A stretch of 64,000 nt of DNA, taken from assembly GCF_000768065.1 (NCBI RefSeq), contig NZ_JRKM01000001.1:4694001-4758000 (forward strand). The letters run 5' to 3'. Position 1 is the stretch's first letter. Every line of letters begins with the position of its first letter. This stretch comes from Aquabacterium sp. NJ1 (GTDB taxonomy: Bacteria > Pseudomonadota > Gammaproteobacteria > Burkholderiales > Burkholderiaceae_C). Under the pieces are notes generated by a model. That model saw nothing but the letters and a program-made list of their open reading frames with translations. It was not told the DNA's origin and searched no databases. Of the stretch, positions 8,949-17,846 are shown in pieces. Position numbers and translations under genes: made by a program.

Positions 8949-9015
8949 GGCGCCTGGTTTGCGGCGCCCGGTCCAAGGCGCCCGTCTCAACCTCATTCAA
9001 AGCGGTACACCTCTC

Positions 9016-9981
9016 ATGAGTCAGACCGGATGGTTCGCCGTGCGCGTGGCCTTGTCGCCGCGCCGCAAGCTGGTGCTGGGTATCGGGGCCTTCGTGCTGC
9101 CCTTGATGCTCTGGTGCGCCGTGAGTTACCTGCCGTTCGTGTGGCACCCGCAGGTGCTCATCACGCAGCCCGGTGACGTGGACTACTTCCAGCCTGGCAT
9201 GCGTGTGGACAAGGAGGTGTTCCGCGATGAGGCGCACAACATGCAGGAGGCCGGCAAGGCCGCACCGCTGGGCGAGCCCGCCAACCCGGTGTACCTGCCG
9301 GCCCCTCATGAGGTGGTGAAGGCCTTCTACACAGCCTTCACCACGGCGCCCGAACAAAAGGACGCGCCCTGGCTGCACGAGAGCCTGTGGCACAGCATGA
9401 AGATCATCTTCTGGGGCTTCTTGCTGTCATCGCTGATTGGTGTGCCGCTGGGCATCGTGTGCGGTACCTACAGCAGCATCGCCCGCCTCAACGAGCCTTT
9501 CATCGAATTCTTCCGTTACCTGCCTGCGCCCGCCTTCGGCGCGCTGGCGGTGGCCATCCTGGGCATCCATGACGGCCCCAAGATCGCCATCATCGTGATC
9601 GGCACCTTCTTCCAGCAGGTGCTGGTGATCTCGAACACCACACGCAAGCTGGACTACGCCTTGCTCGAAGCCGCCATGACGCTGGGCACCCGGCGCTGGC
9701 GCCTGATCTCGCGTGTGGTGGTGCCCGGCATCCTGCCCGATCTGTACCGTGACCAGCGCGTGCTGCTGGGCTGGGCCTGGACCTACCTCATCGTGGCCGA
9801 GTTGATCGGCACCAGTTCGGGCATCACCTTCTTCATCACCCAGCAAGCCCGCTACCAGCACTTCGAGAACGTGTACGCGGCCATCGCCATGATCGGGATC
9901 ATCGGCCTGGGCATCGACCTGCTGCTGGCCTGGGCCGGCCGGCACCTCTTCCCCTGGGATCGCTCCCAAGGCAAGCACTGA
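9016..9981 (+). CDS. NitT/TauT-type ABC transporter permease
   Basis: A 321-residue inner-membrane permease of the BPD_transp_1 family. The first transmembrane helix (about residues 18-38) is separated from the core by a long polar stretch of about 65 residues (roughly 40-105), probably periplasmic. The core follows with HSMKIIFWGFLLSSLIGVPLG and the EAA loop region, EAAMTLGTRRWRLISRVVVPG, which contacts the ATPase. The extended periplasmic insert is longer than in SsuC/TauC. I start at the ATG at 9016. It lies 67 bases after the binding-protein gene and 21 bases before the ATPase gene, consistent with one operon. Confidence 0.85.
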   Translation: MSQTGWFAVRVALSPRRKLVLGIGAFVLPLMLWCAVSYLPFVWHPQVLITQPGDVDYFQPGMRVDKEVFRDEAHNMQEAGKAAPLGEPANPVYLPAPHEVVKAFYTAFTTAPEQKDAPWLHESLWHSMKIIFWGFLLSSLIGVPLGIVCGTYSSIARLNEPFIEFFRYLPAPAFGALAVAILGIHDGPKIAIIVIGTFFQQVLVISNTTRKLDYALLEAAMTLGTRRWRLISRVVVPGILPDLYRDQRVLLGWAWTYLIVAELIGTSSGITFFITQQARYQHFENVYAAIAMIGIIGLGIDLLLAWAGRHLFPWDRSQGKH

Positions 9982-10002
9982 GCCCTCAAGGAAAGCACCG
10001 CC

Positions 10003-10914
10003 ATGTCGGACATGAACGTCTCTTATCTGGATCAGAGCGATGCCGTGAAGGCCCGCTTTGACAAGCTCAAGCAGCGCGAAGTGATCCTGGAGGTCAAGGG
10101 CCTGGGCAAGACCTATGACTCGCACCAAGGGCCAGTGACCGCCTTGCAGGACATCAACTTCAAGACCCATCGGCGCGAGTTCGTGTGCGTGATCGGCCCC
10201 TCCGGTTGTGGCAAGTCCACGCTGATCCGCATCCTGGCGGGGCTGGAGTCGCACTCGGCCGGTGAAGTGCTGCTGGACGGCCAGCCCGTGAACGGCCCGG
10301 GGCGTGATCGCGGCATGGTGTTCCAGGGCTACACCCTGTTCCCATGGCTGACGGTCAAGAAGAACGTGATGTTCGGTCTGGAGGTCAACAATGCCGGCCG
10401 CAATGAAGCCGAATCACAAGCGCGCCAGTGGCTGGAGCTGGTGGGCCTGAGCAAGTTTGCCGACCACTACCCGCACCAGCTGTCGGGTGGCATGAAGCAG
10501 CGTGTGGCCATCGCGCGTGCGCTGGCGAACCAGCCTCGCATCCTGTTGATGGACGAGCCCTTTGGTGCGCTGGACGCCCAGACCCGCGCGAAGATGCAAA
10601 GCCATCTGCTGGAGATCTGGAAGAACATCGACATCACCATCCTGTTCATCACGCATGACCTGGACGAAGCGATCTTCCTGGCTGACCGCATCCTGGTGCT
10701 CAAGGCGCACCCTGGCGCCGTGCAGGAGTTGATCGAGGTGCCCGTGCCGCGACCCCGCTCGGCCATGCAGATCACCAGCCCCGAGTTCCAGGCCACCAAG
10801 GCGCGGCTCGAAGCCTTGATCCACCCGCCAACCGAGCAAGCCGAGCACGATGAGGATGCGGAGGTCATGCCCAAGGTGATCCGCCTCACGGATGTGGCCG
10901 ACAACGTCGAGTGA
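10003..10914 (+). CDS. NitT/TauT-type ABC transporter ATP-binding protein
   Basis: A 303-residue ATPase with Walker [10 protein letters not shown] near residue 66, Q-loop [11 protein letters not shown], signature [15 protein letters not shown], Walker [13 protein letters not shown] and H-loop FITHDLDEA. It is closest in type to SsuB/TauB/NrtD. An N-terminal extension of about 28 residues ([20 protein letters not shown]) and an acidic C-terminal tail of about 50 residues flank the standard domain. It powers the permease at 9016-9981. The next gene begins 12 bases downstream. Confidence 0.9.
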   Translation: MSDMNVSYLDQSDAVKARFDKLKQREVILEVKGLGKTYDSHQGPVTALQDINFKTHRREFVCVIGPSGCGKSTLIRILAGLESHSAGEVLLDGQPVNGPGRDRGMVFQGYTLFPWLTVKKNVMFGLEVNNAGRNEAESQARQWLELVGLSKFADHYPHQLSGGMKQRVAIARALANQPRILLMDEPFGALDAQTRAKMQSHLLEIWKNIDITILFITHDLDEAIFLADRILVLKAHPGAVQELIEVPVPRPRSAMQITSPEFQATKARLEALIHPPTEQAEHDEDAEVMPKVIRLTDVADNVE

Positions 10915-10926
10915 GGAGGGCGCAGC

Positions 10927-11688
10927 ATGCAATGGTCTCAACTGACATGGGCCGAGTTGCCCGACCAGCTCATCGCCGCATCACAAGCGGCCATCCTGCC
11001 CGTGGGCGCGACCGAGCAGCACGGCCCGCACATGGGCTGCGGCATGGACGCGGTGATCGCCGATGTGCTGTGCAAGGCCGTGGCCGAACGCACCGGCGTG
11101 CCCATGCTGCCCACCTTGCCTTACGGGTGCTCGCTGGGCCACAGCCGACGCTGGCCCGGCACCATCGCCGTTCAGCCCATCACTTTGATCGAGCTGGTCA
11201 AGCAGATTGGCGATGGCGCGTACTACAGCGGCGTGCGGCGCCTGTTCATCATCAACACCCACGTGACCAATGCCGCGCCGCTGCGTTGTGCGCTGGAGAT
11301 GCTGCGTGCCGAGCACGATGACCTGATGGTGGCCGTGATCAACTCGCCGCAAATCAGCGAACGGGTGCGCGCGTTCCACTTCGCCGATGCCGAAGACTGG
11401 CACGCCAATGATGCCGAGACCTCGCTGATGCTGGCCGTGGCGCCCGAGATGGTGCGCCCCCATCTGCTGCACGAGGCCGACGACCCCGACCGTACCGAAG
11501 GCCAGGTGTTCGCGCATCCCGTCAACCGCACCAGCCTCAATGGCGTCACCGGCACGCCCAGCCTGGCCACCGCTGAAAAAGGCCAGCAAGGCTTTGACTG
11601 GATGGTGGAAGACCTGTCCGCCTTGATCTGCAAGGGCATGGCGCAGACGCCGCCCCTGGCGCATTCCTACTTTGATCGCGTGGCCTGA
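10927..11688 (+). CDS. Creatininase-family amidohydrolase
   Basis: A 253-residue member of the creatininase family, dinuclear-metal hydrolases that open cyclic amides or cleave formamides. Metal-site motifs are GATEQHGPHMGCGMDA (residues about 27-42), GHSRRWPGTI, and DWHANDAETSLML (about 158-170). The usual NGHGGN/NGHYEN motif is changed to NTHVTN near residue 109: the histidine is kept, but the neighbouring Gly/Glu positions are not. Within a transporter-glutamine synthetase operon it probably releases ammonia or an amine from the imported compound. Creatinine itself is only one possible substrate. SD-like GAGGAGGG lies upstream of the ATG. Confidence 0.8.
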   Translation: MQWSQLTWAELPDQLIAASQAAILPVGATEQHGPHMGCGMDAVIADVLCKAVAERTGVPMLPTLPYGCSLGHSRRWPGTIAVQPITLIELVKQIGDGAYYSGVRRLFIINTHVTNAAPLRCALEMLRAEHDDLMVAVINSPQISERVRAFHFADAEDWHANDAETSLMLAVAPEMVRPHLLHEADDPDRTEGQVFAHPVNRTSLNGVTGTPSLATAEKGQQGFDWMVEDLSALICKGMAQTPPLAHSYFDRVA

Positions 11689-11742
11689 ATCGCAGCCGCC
11701 ACGCCTGTTTCCCTCCCTCGTTTGTTGCTAACGGAGTTCAGC

Positions 11743-13104
11743 ATGCATGCCTCTCAAGAAGTTCTGGCCATCCAAGAGTCGCTCAAGGCCAAAGGTGTGA
11801 AGTACTGCATCGGCGCTTATGTCGATATTCATGGCATCCAGAAGGCCAAGGTGGTGCCCATCGACCACCTGCCGCAAATGGCCGCCGGCTCGGAGCGCTA
11901 CACCGGTTACGCCCTGGACGGCCTGGGCCAGGCCCCCAACGAAGACGAGCTGACCTCGGTGCCTGACCTGCGCCACATCGTGCAGCTGCCCTGGGAGCCC
12001 ACGGTGGCCTGGATGCCGGCCGACAACCACTTCAAGGGCGAGCCTTACCCCTTGAGCACACGCGTCGCGCTGCAAAGCGTGATGGCCCAGGCCGCCCAGA
12101 TGGGCTTTGGCATGAACCTGGGCATCGAGTGCGAGATCTTCCTGCTGAAGCAACAGGCCGATGGCAGCCTGGCCGTGCCGCATGCCAGCGACAAGCTGAC
12201 CAAGCCTTGCTATGACGTCAAGGGCTTCATGGACAACTTCAGCTGGCTGGACAAGGTGGCCACCTGCATCAACAACCTGGGCTGGGATCTCTACTCCTTC
12301 GACCACGAAGACGCCAACGGCCAGTTCGAGTTCGACTTCAACTACGCCGATGCGCTCATCACCTGCGACCGACTGACGTTCTTCCGCATGATGGCCAAGC
12401 ACTACGCAGAAGAAGAGGGCTTGCTGGCCACCATGATGCCCAAGCCCTTTGCCGACAAGACGGGCAACGGCGCGCACTTCAACATGTCGCTGTATGACCT
12501 GAAGACGGGCAAGAACCTGTTCGCCTGCGACCCCAAGGACGACCCGCGCGGCATCGGCCTGACGCCGCTGGGCTACCAGTTCGTGGCCGGTATCCTCAAG
12601 CATGGGCGTGCCCTGTGTGCGGTTTTTGCGCCCACGGTGAATAGCTACAAGCGCCTGGTGCGGCGCGGTGCCATGAGCTACTTCTCCTGGGCGCCGGTGT
12701 TCAACTCCTATGGCTCCAACAACCGGACCAACTCGGTACGCATCCCGGCAGGTGGCGGCCGCTGCGAATCACGCAATGCCGATGGCGCGGTCAACCCCTA
12801 CCTGGCTGCCGCGCTGGCACTGGCCGCCGGCCTCGAAGGCATCCGCGAAGGCCTGAACCCCGGTGAGCCCAACGAGGACAACCTGTACGAACTGACCGAT
12901 GCCCAGCGCGCCGAGCGCGGCATCGAGTTCCTGCCGCAGACCTTGCAGGAGGCCGTGGCCGCCTTTGCCGCCGACCCGCTGGTGGAGCGCACGCTGGGCA
13001 AGGGCCTGCGTGACGAGTTCATCAAGTACAAGACGCAGGAATGGGAGGCCTACCACCTGTCCGTCAGCCAATGGGAAACGGCCCGCTACAGCGCCATGTT
13101 CTGA
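11743..13104 (+). CDS. glnT: Type III (GlnT-like) glutamine synthetase / gamma-glutamyl ligase
   Basis: A 453-residue glutamine synthetase-fold ligase of the GlnT (TIGR03105) type. It shows [10 protein letters not shown] (first metal glutamates), the [11 protein letters not shown] loop, and [10 protein letters not shown] followed by [31 protein letters not shown] (the ATP/glutamate-binding region). GlnT was described in Rhizobium as an extra synthetase. The same fold includes gamma-glutamylmethylamide synthetase, so the nitrogen donor could be an amine rather than ammonia. The ATG at 11743 is preceded by ACGGAG. Placement after an amidohydrolase suggests that it captures the released ammonia or amine. 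Confidence 0.85.
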   Translation: MHASQEVLAIQESLKAKGVKYCIGAYVDIHGIQKAKVVPIDHLPQMAAGSERYTGYALDGLGQAPNEDELTSVPDLRHIVQLPWEPTVAWMPADNHFKGEPYPLSTRVALQSVMAQAAQMGFGMNLGIECEIFLLKQQADGSLAVPHASDKLTKPCYDVKGFMDNFSWLDKVATCINNLGWDLYSFDHEDANGQFEFDFNYADALITCDRLTFFRMMAKHYAEEEGLLATMMPKPFADKTGNGAHFNMSLYDLKTGKNLFACDPKDDPRGIGLTPLGYQFVAGILKHGRALCAVFAPTVNSYKRLVRRGAMSYFSWAPVFNSYGSNNRTNSVRIPAGGGRCESRNADGAVNPYLAAALALAAGLEGIREGLNPGEPNEDNLYELTDAQRAERGIEFLPQTLQEAVAAFAADPLVERTLGKGLRDEFIKYKTQEWEAYHLSVSQWETARYSAMF

Positions 13105-13108
13105 CGCC

Positions 13109-13579
13109 ATGCCCACCATGAACGAAACGCTCGACACCCGAGGCAGCCCGGTCACGCGCATCAGCATCTCGATGCCCGAGGACCTGCTTCAGGAACTGGA
13201 CGTGATGGTGGCCCGCCGCGGCTTCGAGAGCCGCTCCCAGGCCATCGGCACGATGATCAATGACCAGTTGCTGGAGCACAAGCGCCAGTTGGGCGAGCAG
13301 GTCATGGTGGGCACCATCACCTTGTTGTATGACCGGTCCGTCAAGGGGTTGCAAAAGCAGTTGTCGGACCTGCAATGCCACCACATCGACGAGGTCATCA
13401 GCTCGCTGCACGTGCACCTGATGGACAAGCAGATGCTGGAGGTCGTGCTGGTGCAGGGGCCGGCCACCAAGTTGCAGGCGATTGCGGACGCCATGAGCAC
13501 GCTGCGGGGCGTCATCACCGGGCGCTTGCAGCTCATGGCTGCCACGATCCCGCCGGTGCACCCGCTGAGCAAGGGCTAG
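13109..13579 (+). CDS. NikR-like ribbon-helix-helix regulator with altered metal ligands
   Basis: A 156-residue protein with an N-terminal ribbon-helix-helix DNA-binding domain (RISISMPEDLLQELDVMVARRG) and a C-terminal ACT-like NikR domain. It aligns without gaps to E. coli NikR over LQCHHIDEVISSLHVH. His101 and His103 match the nickel ligands His87 and His89, but the position of His76 is Cys90 and that of Cys95 is Met109. The domain is therefore NikR-type with a changed ligand set and may bind another metal, or nickel differently. It starts 4 bases after glnT with no obvious ribosome site, so coupling is likely; a second ATG at 13118 is possible. It probably regulates this operon or a metal supply for the hydrolase. 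Confidence 0.75.
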   Translation: MPTMNETLDTRGSPVTRISISMPEDLLQELDVMVARRGFESRSQAIGTMINDQLLEHKRQLGEQVMVGTITLLYDRSVKGLQKQLSDLQCHHIDEVISSLHVHLMDKQMLEVVLVQGPATKLQAIADAMSTLRGVITGRLQLMAATIPPVHPLSKG

Positions 13580-13725
13580 CCAGGGCTCAGCAAGGCTGCG
13601 GGCGATGCGGCCCTTTACAAACCGGCAATATGGACATGAGTCGGCACAGGGGGCTGACGGGCTGATAATGCGGGGCGCCGGCGCCGAAGGCTTTGCTTCG
13701 GGCCCGCCCCCAATTCGCACAGACC

Positions 13726-14904
13726 ATGATCGCCACACAACAATACCGCCACTCTGCCCGTCGTTTCGCATCCGCCATTGCACTGGGGCTCATCAGCCTG
13801 AGCTGGGCTCCGTCGAGCTTCGCCGTGGAGATTTCTCCGCCGCCGGCCCTGAGCAACAAGGCCTTCCTGCTGATGGACTTCGACACGGGCCAGGTGCTGG
13901 CATCGTCCAACCCGGACGAGCCCTTGCCGCCCGCTTCGCTGACCAAGATGATGACCAGCTACATCGTCGAGCAGTCGTTGAGGTCGGGGCGTCTGAAGCC
14001 CACCGATCAGGTGCGTGTGAGCCTGAACGCCTGGTGCCGCGGCTCCAGCACCGAGTCCTGCATGTACCTGCCGCTCAACAGCTCGGCCTCCGTGATGGAC
14101 ATGCTGCGCGGCATCATCGTGCAGTCGGGCAATGACGCCTCCAAGGCCATGGCCGAGCACCTGGGGGGCTCCGAAGAGGCGTTTGCCCAGACCATGAACA
14201 GCGAAGCCAAGCGCCTGGGCATGACCCACACGCACTTCGAGAACGCCACCGGCCTGCCTGCACCCAACCACCTGGCGTCTGCGCGTGACCTGGCCCTGCT
14301 GGCCCGCGCCATCATCCGTGACAGTGCAGACTACTACCCCATCTACGCCGAAAAGGAATTCAAGTTCAACGGCATCAAGCAGGGCAATCGCAATGCCTTG
14401 CTGTACACCGACCCGACGGTGGACGGCCTCAAGACCGGTCACACCGAAGCGGCTGGCTACTGCCTGACGGCTTCGTCCAAGCGCAACGGCATGCGTTTGA
14501 TCTCCGTCGTGATGGGCGCCACCAGCATGCAAGGCCGTGCTGACCAGACTCGCGCCTTGTTCAACTGGGGCTTCAGCTCGTTTGAGAAGGCCAGGGCCCT
14601 GGGTGCCAACACCCCGGTGGTTTCGGCGCCTGTGCTGTTTGGCAAGGCCGATGTGGTGCCGGCCGGCGTGCTGGCTGACTGGAACCTGATGGTGCCGCGC
14701 GGCCAGGGCACGCAGATCAAGACCACGGTGCAGCTCAACCCCGAGATCAAGGCGCCGATCGCCCAGGGTGCGGTGCTGGGCAAGGTGGTGGCCACCATCG
14801 ATGGCAAGCCTTATGGCGAGCAGAACCTGGTGGCCTTGCAACCGGTCGAGCAGTCGGGCTTCGTCCTGAAGACCTGGCAGCACATCCGCAAGCTGTTCAA
14901 GTAA
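13726..14904 (+). CDS. D-alanyl-D-alanine carboxypeptidase (PBP5/6 family)
   Basis: A 392-residue low-molecular-mass penicillin-binding protein that trims the terminal D-Ala from peptidoglycan pentapeptides. A signal peptide ends around SSFAVEI. Catalytic motifs are SLTK (Ser71-Lys74), SGN (134-136) and KTG (in [15 protein letters not shown]). The C-terminal PBP5-like beta domain is followed by a Lys/Phe-rich amphipathic tail (WQHIRKLFK) that would anchor it to the outer face of the inner membrane. I start at the ATG at 13726; a GC-rich inverted repeat occupies 13672-13711. lgt follows 28 bases downstream. Confidence 0.92.
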   Translation: MIATQQYRHSARRFASAIALGLISLSWAPSSFAVEISPPPALSNKAFLLMDFDTGQVLASSNPDEPLPPASLTKMMTSYIVEQSLRSGRLKPTDQVRVSLNAWCRGSSTESCMYLPLNSSASVMDMLRGIIVQSGNDASKAMAEHLGGSEEAFAQTMNSEAKRLGMTHTHFENATGLPAPNHLASARDLALLARAIIRDSADYYPIYAEKEFKFNGIKQGNRNALLYTDPTVDGLKTGHTEAAGYCLTASSKRNGMRLISVVMGATSMQGRADQTRALFNWGFSSFEKARALGANTPVVSAPVLFGKADVVPAGVLADWNLMVPRGQGTQIKTTVQLNPEIKAPIAQGAVLGKVVATIDGKPYGEQNLVALQPVEQSGFVLKTWQHIRKLFK

Positions 14905-14932
14905 GCCGGGCAGCCAAGGTCTCATTGCGCGC

Positions 14933-15739
14933 ATGCTGGTTCATCCTCAGTTCGACCCGGTGGCCTTGTCCGTCGGGCCCATCCGCTTCCACTGGTACGG
15001 GCTCATGTACCTGCTGGGTTTCGTGCTCTTCCTGGTGCTGGGCCGCAGGCGAGTGAAGCAGGGCCTGGCGCCCATCACCGCGCCGCAGGTCGAGCAGTTC
15101 CTGTTCTACGGGGCCATGGGGGTGGTGATCGGCGGGCGGCTGGGCTATGTGCTGTTCTACAAGCCGGCGTTCTACCTGGCGCACCCCATGGATGCCTTGC
15201 ACCTGGGGCAGGGCGGCATGTCCTTCCACGGCGGCTTCCTGGGGGTGGTGATCGCGGGCTGGCTGTTTGCGCGCCGCTATGGCGTGCCCTACCTGCGCTT
15301 GTTTGACTTCGTCGTGCCGCTGGTGCCGCTGGGGCTGGCTGCGGGGCGCATTGGCAACTTCATCAACGGTGAACTGTGGGGGCGGGTGACCAGCCCGGAT
15401 GCGCCCTGGGCCATGGTGTTCCCGCACGCCGGTGACGGTTTGCCCCGCCACCCTTCACAGCTGTACGAGTTCGCGCTGGAAGGCGTGGTGCTGTTCACGG
15501 TGATGTGGTTGTTCACGCGCAAGCCCAGGCCCGTGGGGCAAGCCACGGCCTTGTTCATGATGGGTTATGGCCTGGCGCGCTTCACGGTGGAATTCACCCG
15601 CGAGCCGGACAACTTCCTGGGCTTGCTCAGCATGGGCTTGAGCATGGGCCAGTGGTTGAGCATGCCCATGATCCTTGTAGGTGCTTTGCTCTGGTGGCGC
15701 TTCAGCCGCCAGGCCGCGCCTCAGGTGAACGGATCCTGA
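14933..15739 (+). CDS. lgt: Phosphatidylglycerol-prolipoprotein diacylglyceryl transferase
   Basis: A 268-residue inner-membrane enzyme that transfers diacylglycerol from phosphatidylglycerol to the lipobox cysteine of prolipoproteins. It starts with the typical [26 protein letters not shown]. It carries the Lgt signature [14 protein letters not shown] near residues 138-151 and HPSQLYE. The catalytic H-x-G-G-x-x-G motif is present as SFHGGFLG. Several hydrophobic segments are visible, and the length is standard. It lies 28 bases after the carboxypeptidase gene, probably co-transcribed. Confidence 0.95.
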   Translation: MLVHPQFDPVALSVGPIRFHWYGLMYLLGFVLFLVLGRRRVKQGLAPITAPQVEQFLFYGAMGVVIGGRLGYVLFYKPAFYLAHPMDALHLGQGGMSFHGGFLGVVIAGWLFARRYGVPYLRLFDFVVPLVPLGLAAGRIGNFINGELWGRVTSPDAPWAMVFPHAGDGLPRHPSQLYEFALEGVVLFTVMWLFTRKPRPVGQATALFMMGYGLARFTVEFTREPDNFLGLLSMGLSMGQWLSMPMILVGALLWWRFSRQAAPQVNGS

Positions 15740-15752
15740 TCCAGCTGATCGG

Positions 15753-16046
15753 TCAGCGGATCTTGCCCAGCAGGGTCTCGATCTCGTCGAACATCTCGCC
15801 CATGGCGCCAGCGTCCTTGCTCAGGTCAGCGCCCAGACGGGTCTGCAGCTGCTGCTCCATGAAGCACACCGTCATGCGCACATAGGTGCTGTCCAGCGCC
15901 TTGCGCACCGCGGCCATCTGCGTGGCAATGGGCAGGCAGCCTTCACCCTCTTCGATCATGCGCTGGATGCCGCGCAACTGGCCTTCCGCGCGCTTGAGGC
16001 GGTTGAGGATGTCAGTGCGGCTTTTGTCGTTGTCCAGGGCGGCCAT
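15753..16046 (-). CDS. CsoR/CstR-family (DUF156) repressor, copy 1, atypical cysteines
   Basis: A 97-residue all-helical DUF156 regulator with NRLKRAEGQLRGIQRM and TQMAAVRKAL. Cys37 aligns with the first conserved ligand of CsoR, CstR and FrmR. The second cysteine is Cys61, 24 residues on. At the canonical positions +25 (His in CsoR/FrmR) and +29 (Cys in CsoR/CstR) the residues are Phe62 and Gln66. It therefore lacks the copper, formaldehyde and classic persulfide ligand sets, although a Cys-Cys bridge could still form between subunits. It lies 72 bases after sqr on the same strand. The start is uncertain: no ribosome site precedes the ATG at 16046, and the frame extends to 16115. Confidence 0.8.
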   Translation of the reverse strand: MAALDNDKSRTDILNRLKRAEGQLRGIQRMIEEGEGCLPIATQMAAVRKALDSTYVRMTVCFMEQQLQTRLGADLSKDAGAMGEMFDEIETLLGKIR

Positions 16047-16118
16047 AGGGGTGCTTGCGAGGGAAGAGATGCAGGCCTCGATTGTGCCCAATCTTTTCCC
16101 TTTTGGTGCGCCCATGAA

Positions 16119-17393
16119 TCAGTGGTCCTTGAGCTTCATGATGCCCATGGCCTTCATGACCACACGCTCATAAATGGGTTCCGAGGTGCCTTTCTTCATC
16201 TTGCGCATGAAGTACTTCTCGAACGCGATCTTGGCCAGGTGCACCCAGTAGCCTTCGCTGAACCAGCTCACATTGCGCGGCGGGATCTGGGGCAGTGCCA
16301 CAAAGGCCGCACCGCGGTCCCCGAAGTCGGCCAGGCACACGGCGTTCCAGGTGGCGTGTTCGTGCGGTTGCGCACCATCCAGCAGAGCACGAATGTTGTG
16401 CGCCGTGGCCGTCACCATGGACTCGATCATGTAGCCGGTTTTCGGGATGCCCGTCGGGATGGGTGTCGGCTCGGGCGGCGTGATGGCCACGCACACGCCC
16501 ACTGCAAAAACATTGGGATAGCGCGGGTTGCGCTGGTGTTCGTCGATCAGCACGAAGCCACGTGGGTTGACCAGGCCTTCAATGCCGAAGATGGCGTCCA
16601 CGCCCTTGAACGCGGGCAGCATCATCGAGTACTTGAAGGGCAGGGTGTGGTCCTTCTTGGGCTTGCCGTCTTCGTCGTGCTCGGTCACATGCATGAGGCC
16701 GGCTTCGACCTTGGTGACCTTGGCATTGCAGATCCAGCGCACCGACTTGTCGCGGAAGATGGACTCCATCATGCTCTTGGAGTCGCCCACGCCGTTGAGC
16801 CCCAGATGGCCGATGTAGGGCTCGGAGGTCACGAAGGTCATGGGCACCTTGTCACGGATCTTGCGGCGGCGCAGGTCCGTTTCCATGATCATCGCGTACT
16901 CGTAGGCCGGGCCGAAACAGGAGGCACCTTGCACCGCGCCCACAACGATCGGGCCTGGATCGGCCACGAACTGCATCCAGGCTTCGCGGGCGTGCTCGGC
17001 ATGGTCCACATGGCAGACCGAGTGGGTGTGGCCTTGCGGGCCCAGCCCTTCGATCTCGTCAAAGGCGAGCTTGGGGCCCGTGGCGATGACCAGATAGTCA
17101 TAAGCGATCATTCGCCCATCGGAGAGCTCGACCTGGTTCTGCTCGGGGTGGACGCGCTGGGCGCCCACGGCGATGAAGTCGACGCCCTTTTTCTCGAGGA
17201 TCGGCGCGATGGGCAACTCGATCTCGTCGCGGTCCCGCCAGTCCACGGCCACCCAGGGGTTGGATGGCACAAAATGGAAAGTGGGTGTGTTCGAGATGAC
17301 GGTGATCTTGTCATCCGGCCGTGCGTTTTCCTTCATCTCGAAGGCCATGGGCAGGCCGCCAATGCCAGCGCCCAGGATCACGATGTGTGCCAT
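16119..17393 (-). CDS. sqr: Sulfide:quinone oxidoreductase
   Basis: A 424-residue FAD flavoprotein with the dinucleotide motif GAGIGG at residues 8-13. Cys127 (HSVCHVD), Cys159 (GASCFGPAYE) and Cys353 (AVCLADFGDRG) fit the three cysteines 128, 160 and 356 of the crystallised Acidithiobacillus SQR. Other family segments are FHFVPSNPWV and PTGIPKTGYMIESM. The enzyme oxidises H2S to sulfane sulfur and reduces membrane quinone. The C-terminal amphipathic, Lys-rich region (FEKYFMRKMKKG) suits peripheral membrane binding. AAGGAG precedes the ATG at 17393, and an ATACCC/GGGTAT-type element lies 17-32 bases upstream. Two CsoR-like repressors flank the gene, suggesting persulfide-responsive control. 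Confidence 0.88.
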   Translation of the reverse strand: MAHIVILGAGIGGLPMAFEMKENARPDDKITVISNTPTFHFVPSNPWVAVDWRDRDEIELPIAPILEKKGVDFIAVGAQRVHPEQNQVELSDGRMIAYDYLVIATGPKLAFDEIEGLGPQGHTHSVCHVDHAEHAREAWMQFVADPGPIVVGAVQGASCFGPAYEYAMIMETDLRRRKIRDKVPMTFVTSEPYIGHLGLNGVGDSKSMMESIFRDKSVRWICNAKVTKVEAGLMHVTEHDEDGKPKKDHTLPFKYSMMLPAFKGVDAIFGIEGLVNPRGFVLIDEHQRNPRYPNVFAVGVCVAITPPEPTPIPTGIPKTGYMIESMVTATAHNIRALLDGAQPHEHATWNAVCLADFGDRGAAFVALPQIPPRNVSWFSEGYWVHLAKIAFEKYFMRKMKKGTSEPIYERVVMKAMGIMKLKDH

Positions 17394-17409
17394 TTCAATC
17401 TCCTTACCT

Positions 17410-17425
17410 ATACGGGTATGGGTAT
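17410..17425. promoter_or_regulatory. Degenerate ATACCC-N4-GGGTAT element before sqr
   Basis: On the plus strand the element reads ATACGG, GTAT, GGGTAT; 4 of 6 arm positions are symmetric. It lies immediately upstream of the sqr ribosome site. It shares spacing and the right arm with the perfect copies at 22570-22585 and 63901-63916. CsoR/CstR type 1 operators have this AT-flanked C/G-tract form. Confidence 0.5.
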
Positions 17426-17488
17426 ATTGAAATGATCTGCTTTTCAGTGCGACTAGGTTACAGGGTTTGCCCTGATCGTCAAGGCTTT

Positions 17489-17827
17489 TCAGCGAATCTT
17501 GCCCAACAGGGCTTCGATTTCCTTGAGCACCGCGGTGGTGTCGCCGGAGGCCGCGCCGGCTTGCCCGTCCTGGCCACGCATCTGCTGTTCCATGAAGCAC
17601 ATGGTCATGCGCACATAGGTGCTGTCCAGCGCCTTGCGCACCGCGGCCATCTGGCTGGCAATCGCGGCGCAAGGGTCGCCCGCTTCCAGCATGCGCTGGA
17701 TGCCGCGCAACTGCCCTTCCGCGCGCCGCAGGCGGTTGCGGATGTCAGCGCGGCTCTTTTCGTCGGTGAGCGCTGCCTGATCGCAGCGCTGTGCCGGCGT
17801 GTCCTGGCTGGGGCTGCGAGGCTTCAT
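17489..17827 (-). CDS. CsoR/CstR-family (DUF156) repressor, copy 2, atypical cysteines
   Basis: A 112-residue paralogue of the regulator at 15753-16046, nearly identical through the core (NRLRRAEGQLRGIQRM, then SQMAAVRKALDSTYVRMT). It has an extra N-terminal stretch of about 20 residues that includes Cys15. The same pattern recurs: Cys53 and Cys77, 24 residues apart, with Phe and Gln at the positions where CsoR has His and Cys. It is encoded 19 bases after the DUF2892 gene and is the last gene of the RND operon; sqr starts 95 bases downstream with its own element. It probably represses the operon through the palindrome at 22570-22585. The effector (persulfide or copper) is not determinable from sequence. 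Confidence 0.8.
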   Translation of the reverse strand: MKPRSPSQDTPAQRCDQAALTDEKSRADIRNRLRRAEGQLRGIQRMLEAGDPCAAIASQMAAVRKALDSTYVRMTMCFMEQQMRGQDGQAGAASGDTTAVLKEIEALLGKIR

Positions 17828-17846
17828 GGCGGGCTGAACTTGTGTC

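Noticed and set aside
13672..13711. GC-rich hairpin just before the D,D-carboxypeptidase start as a terminator of the preceding operon
   Set aside because: No T-run follows and the stem is interrupted; not a convincing intrinsic terminator.
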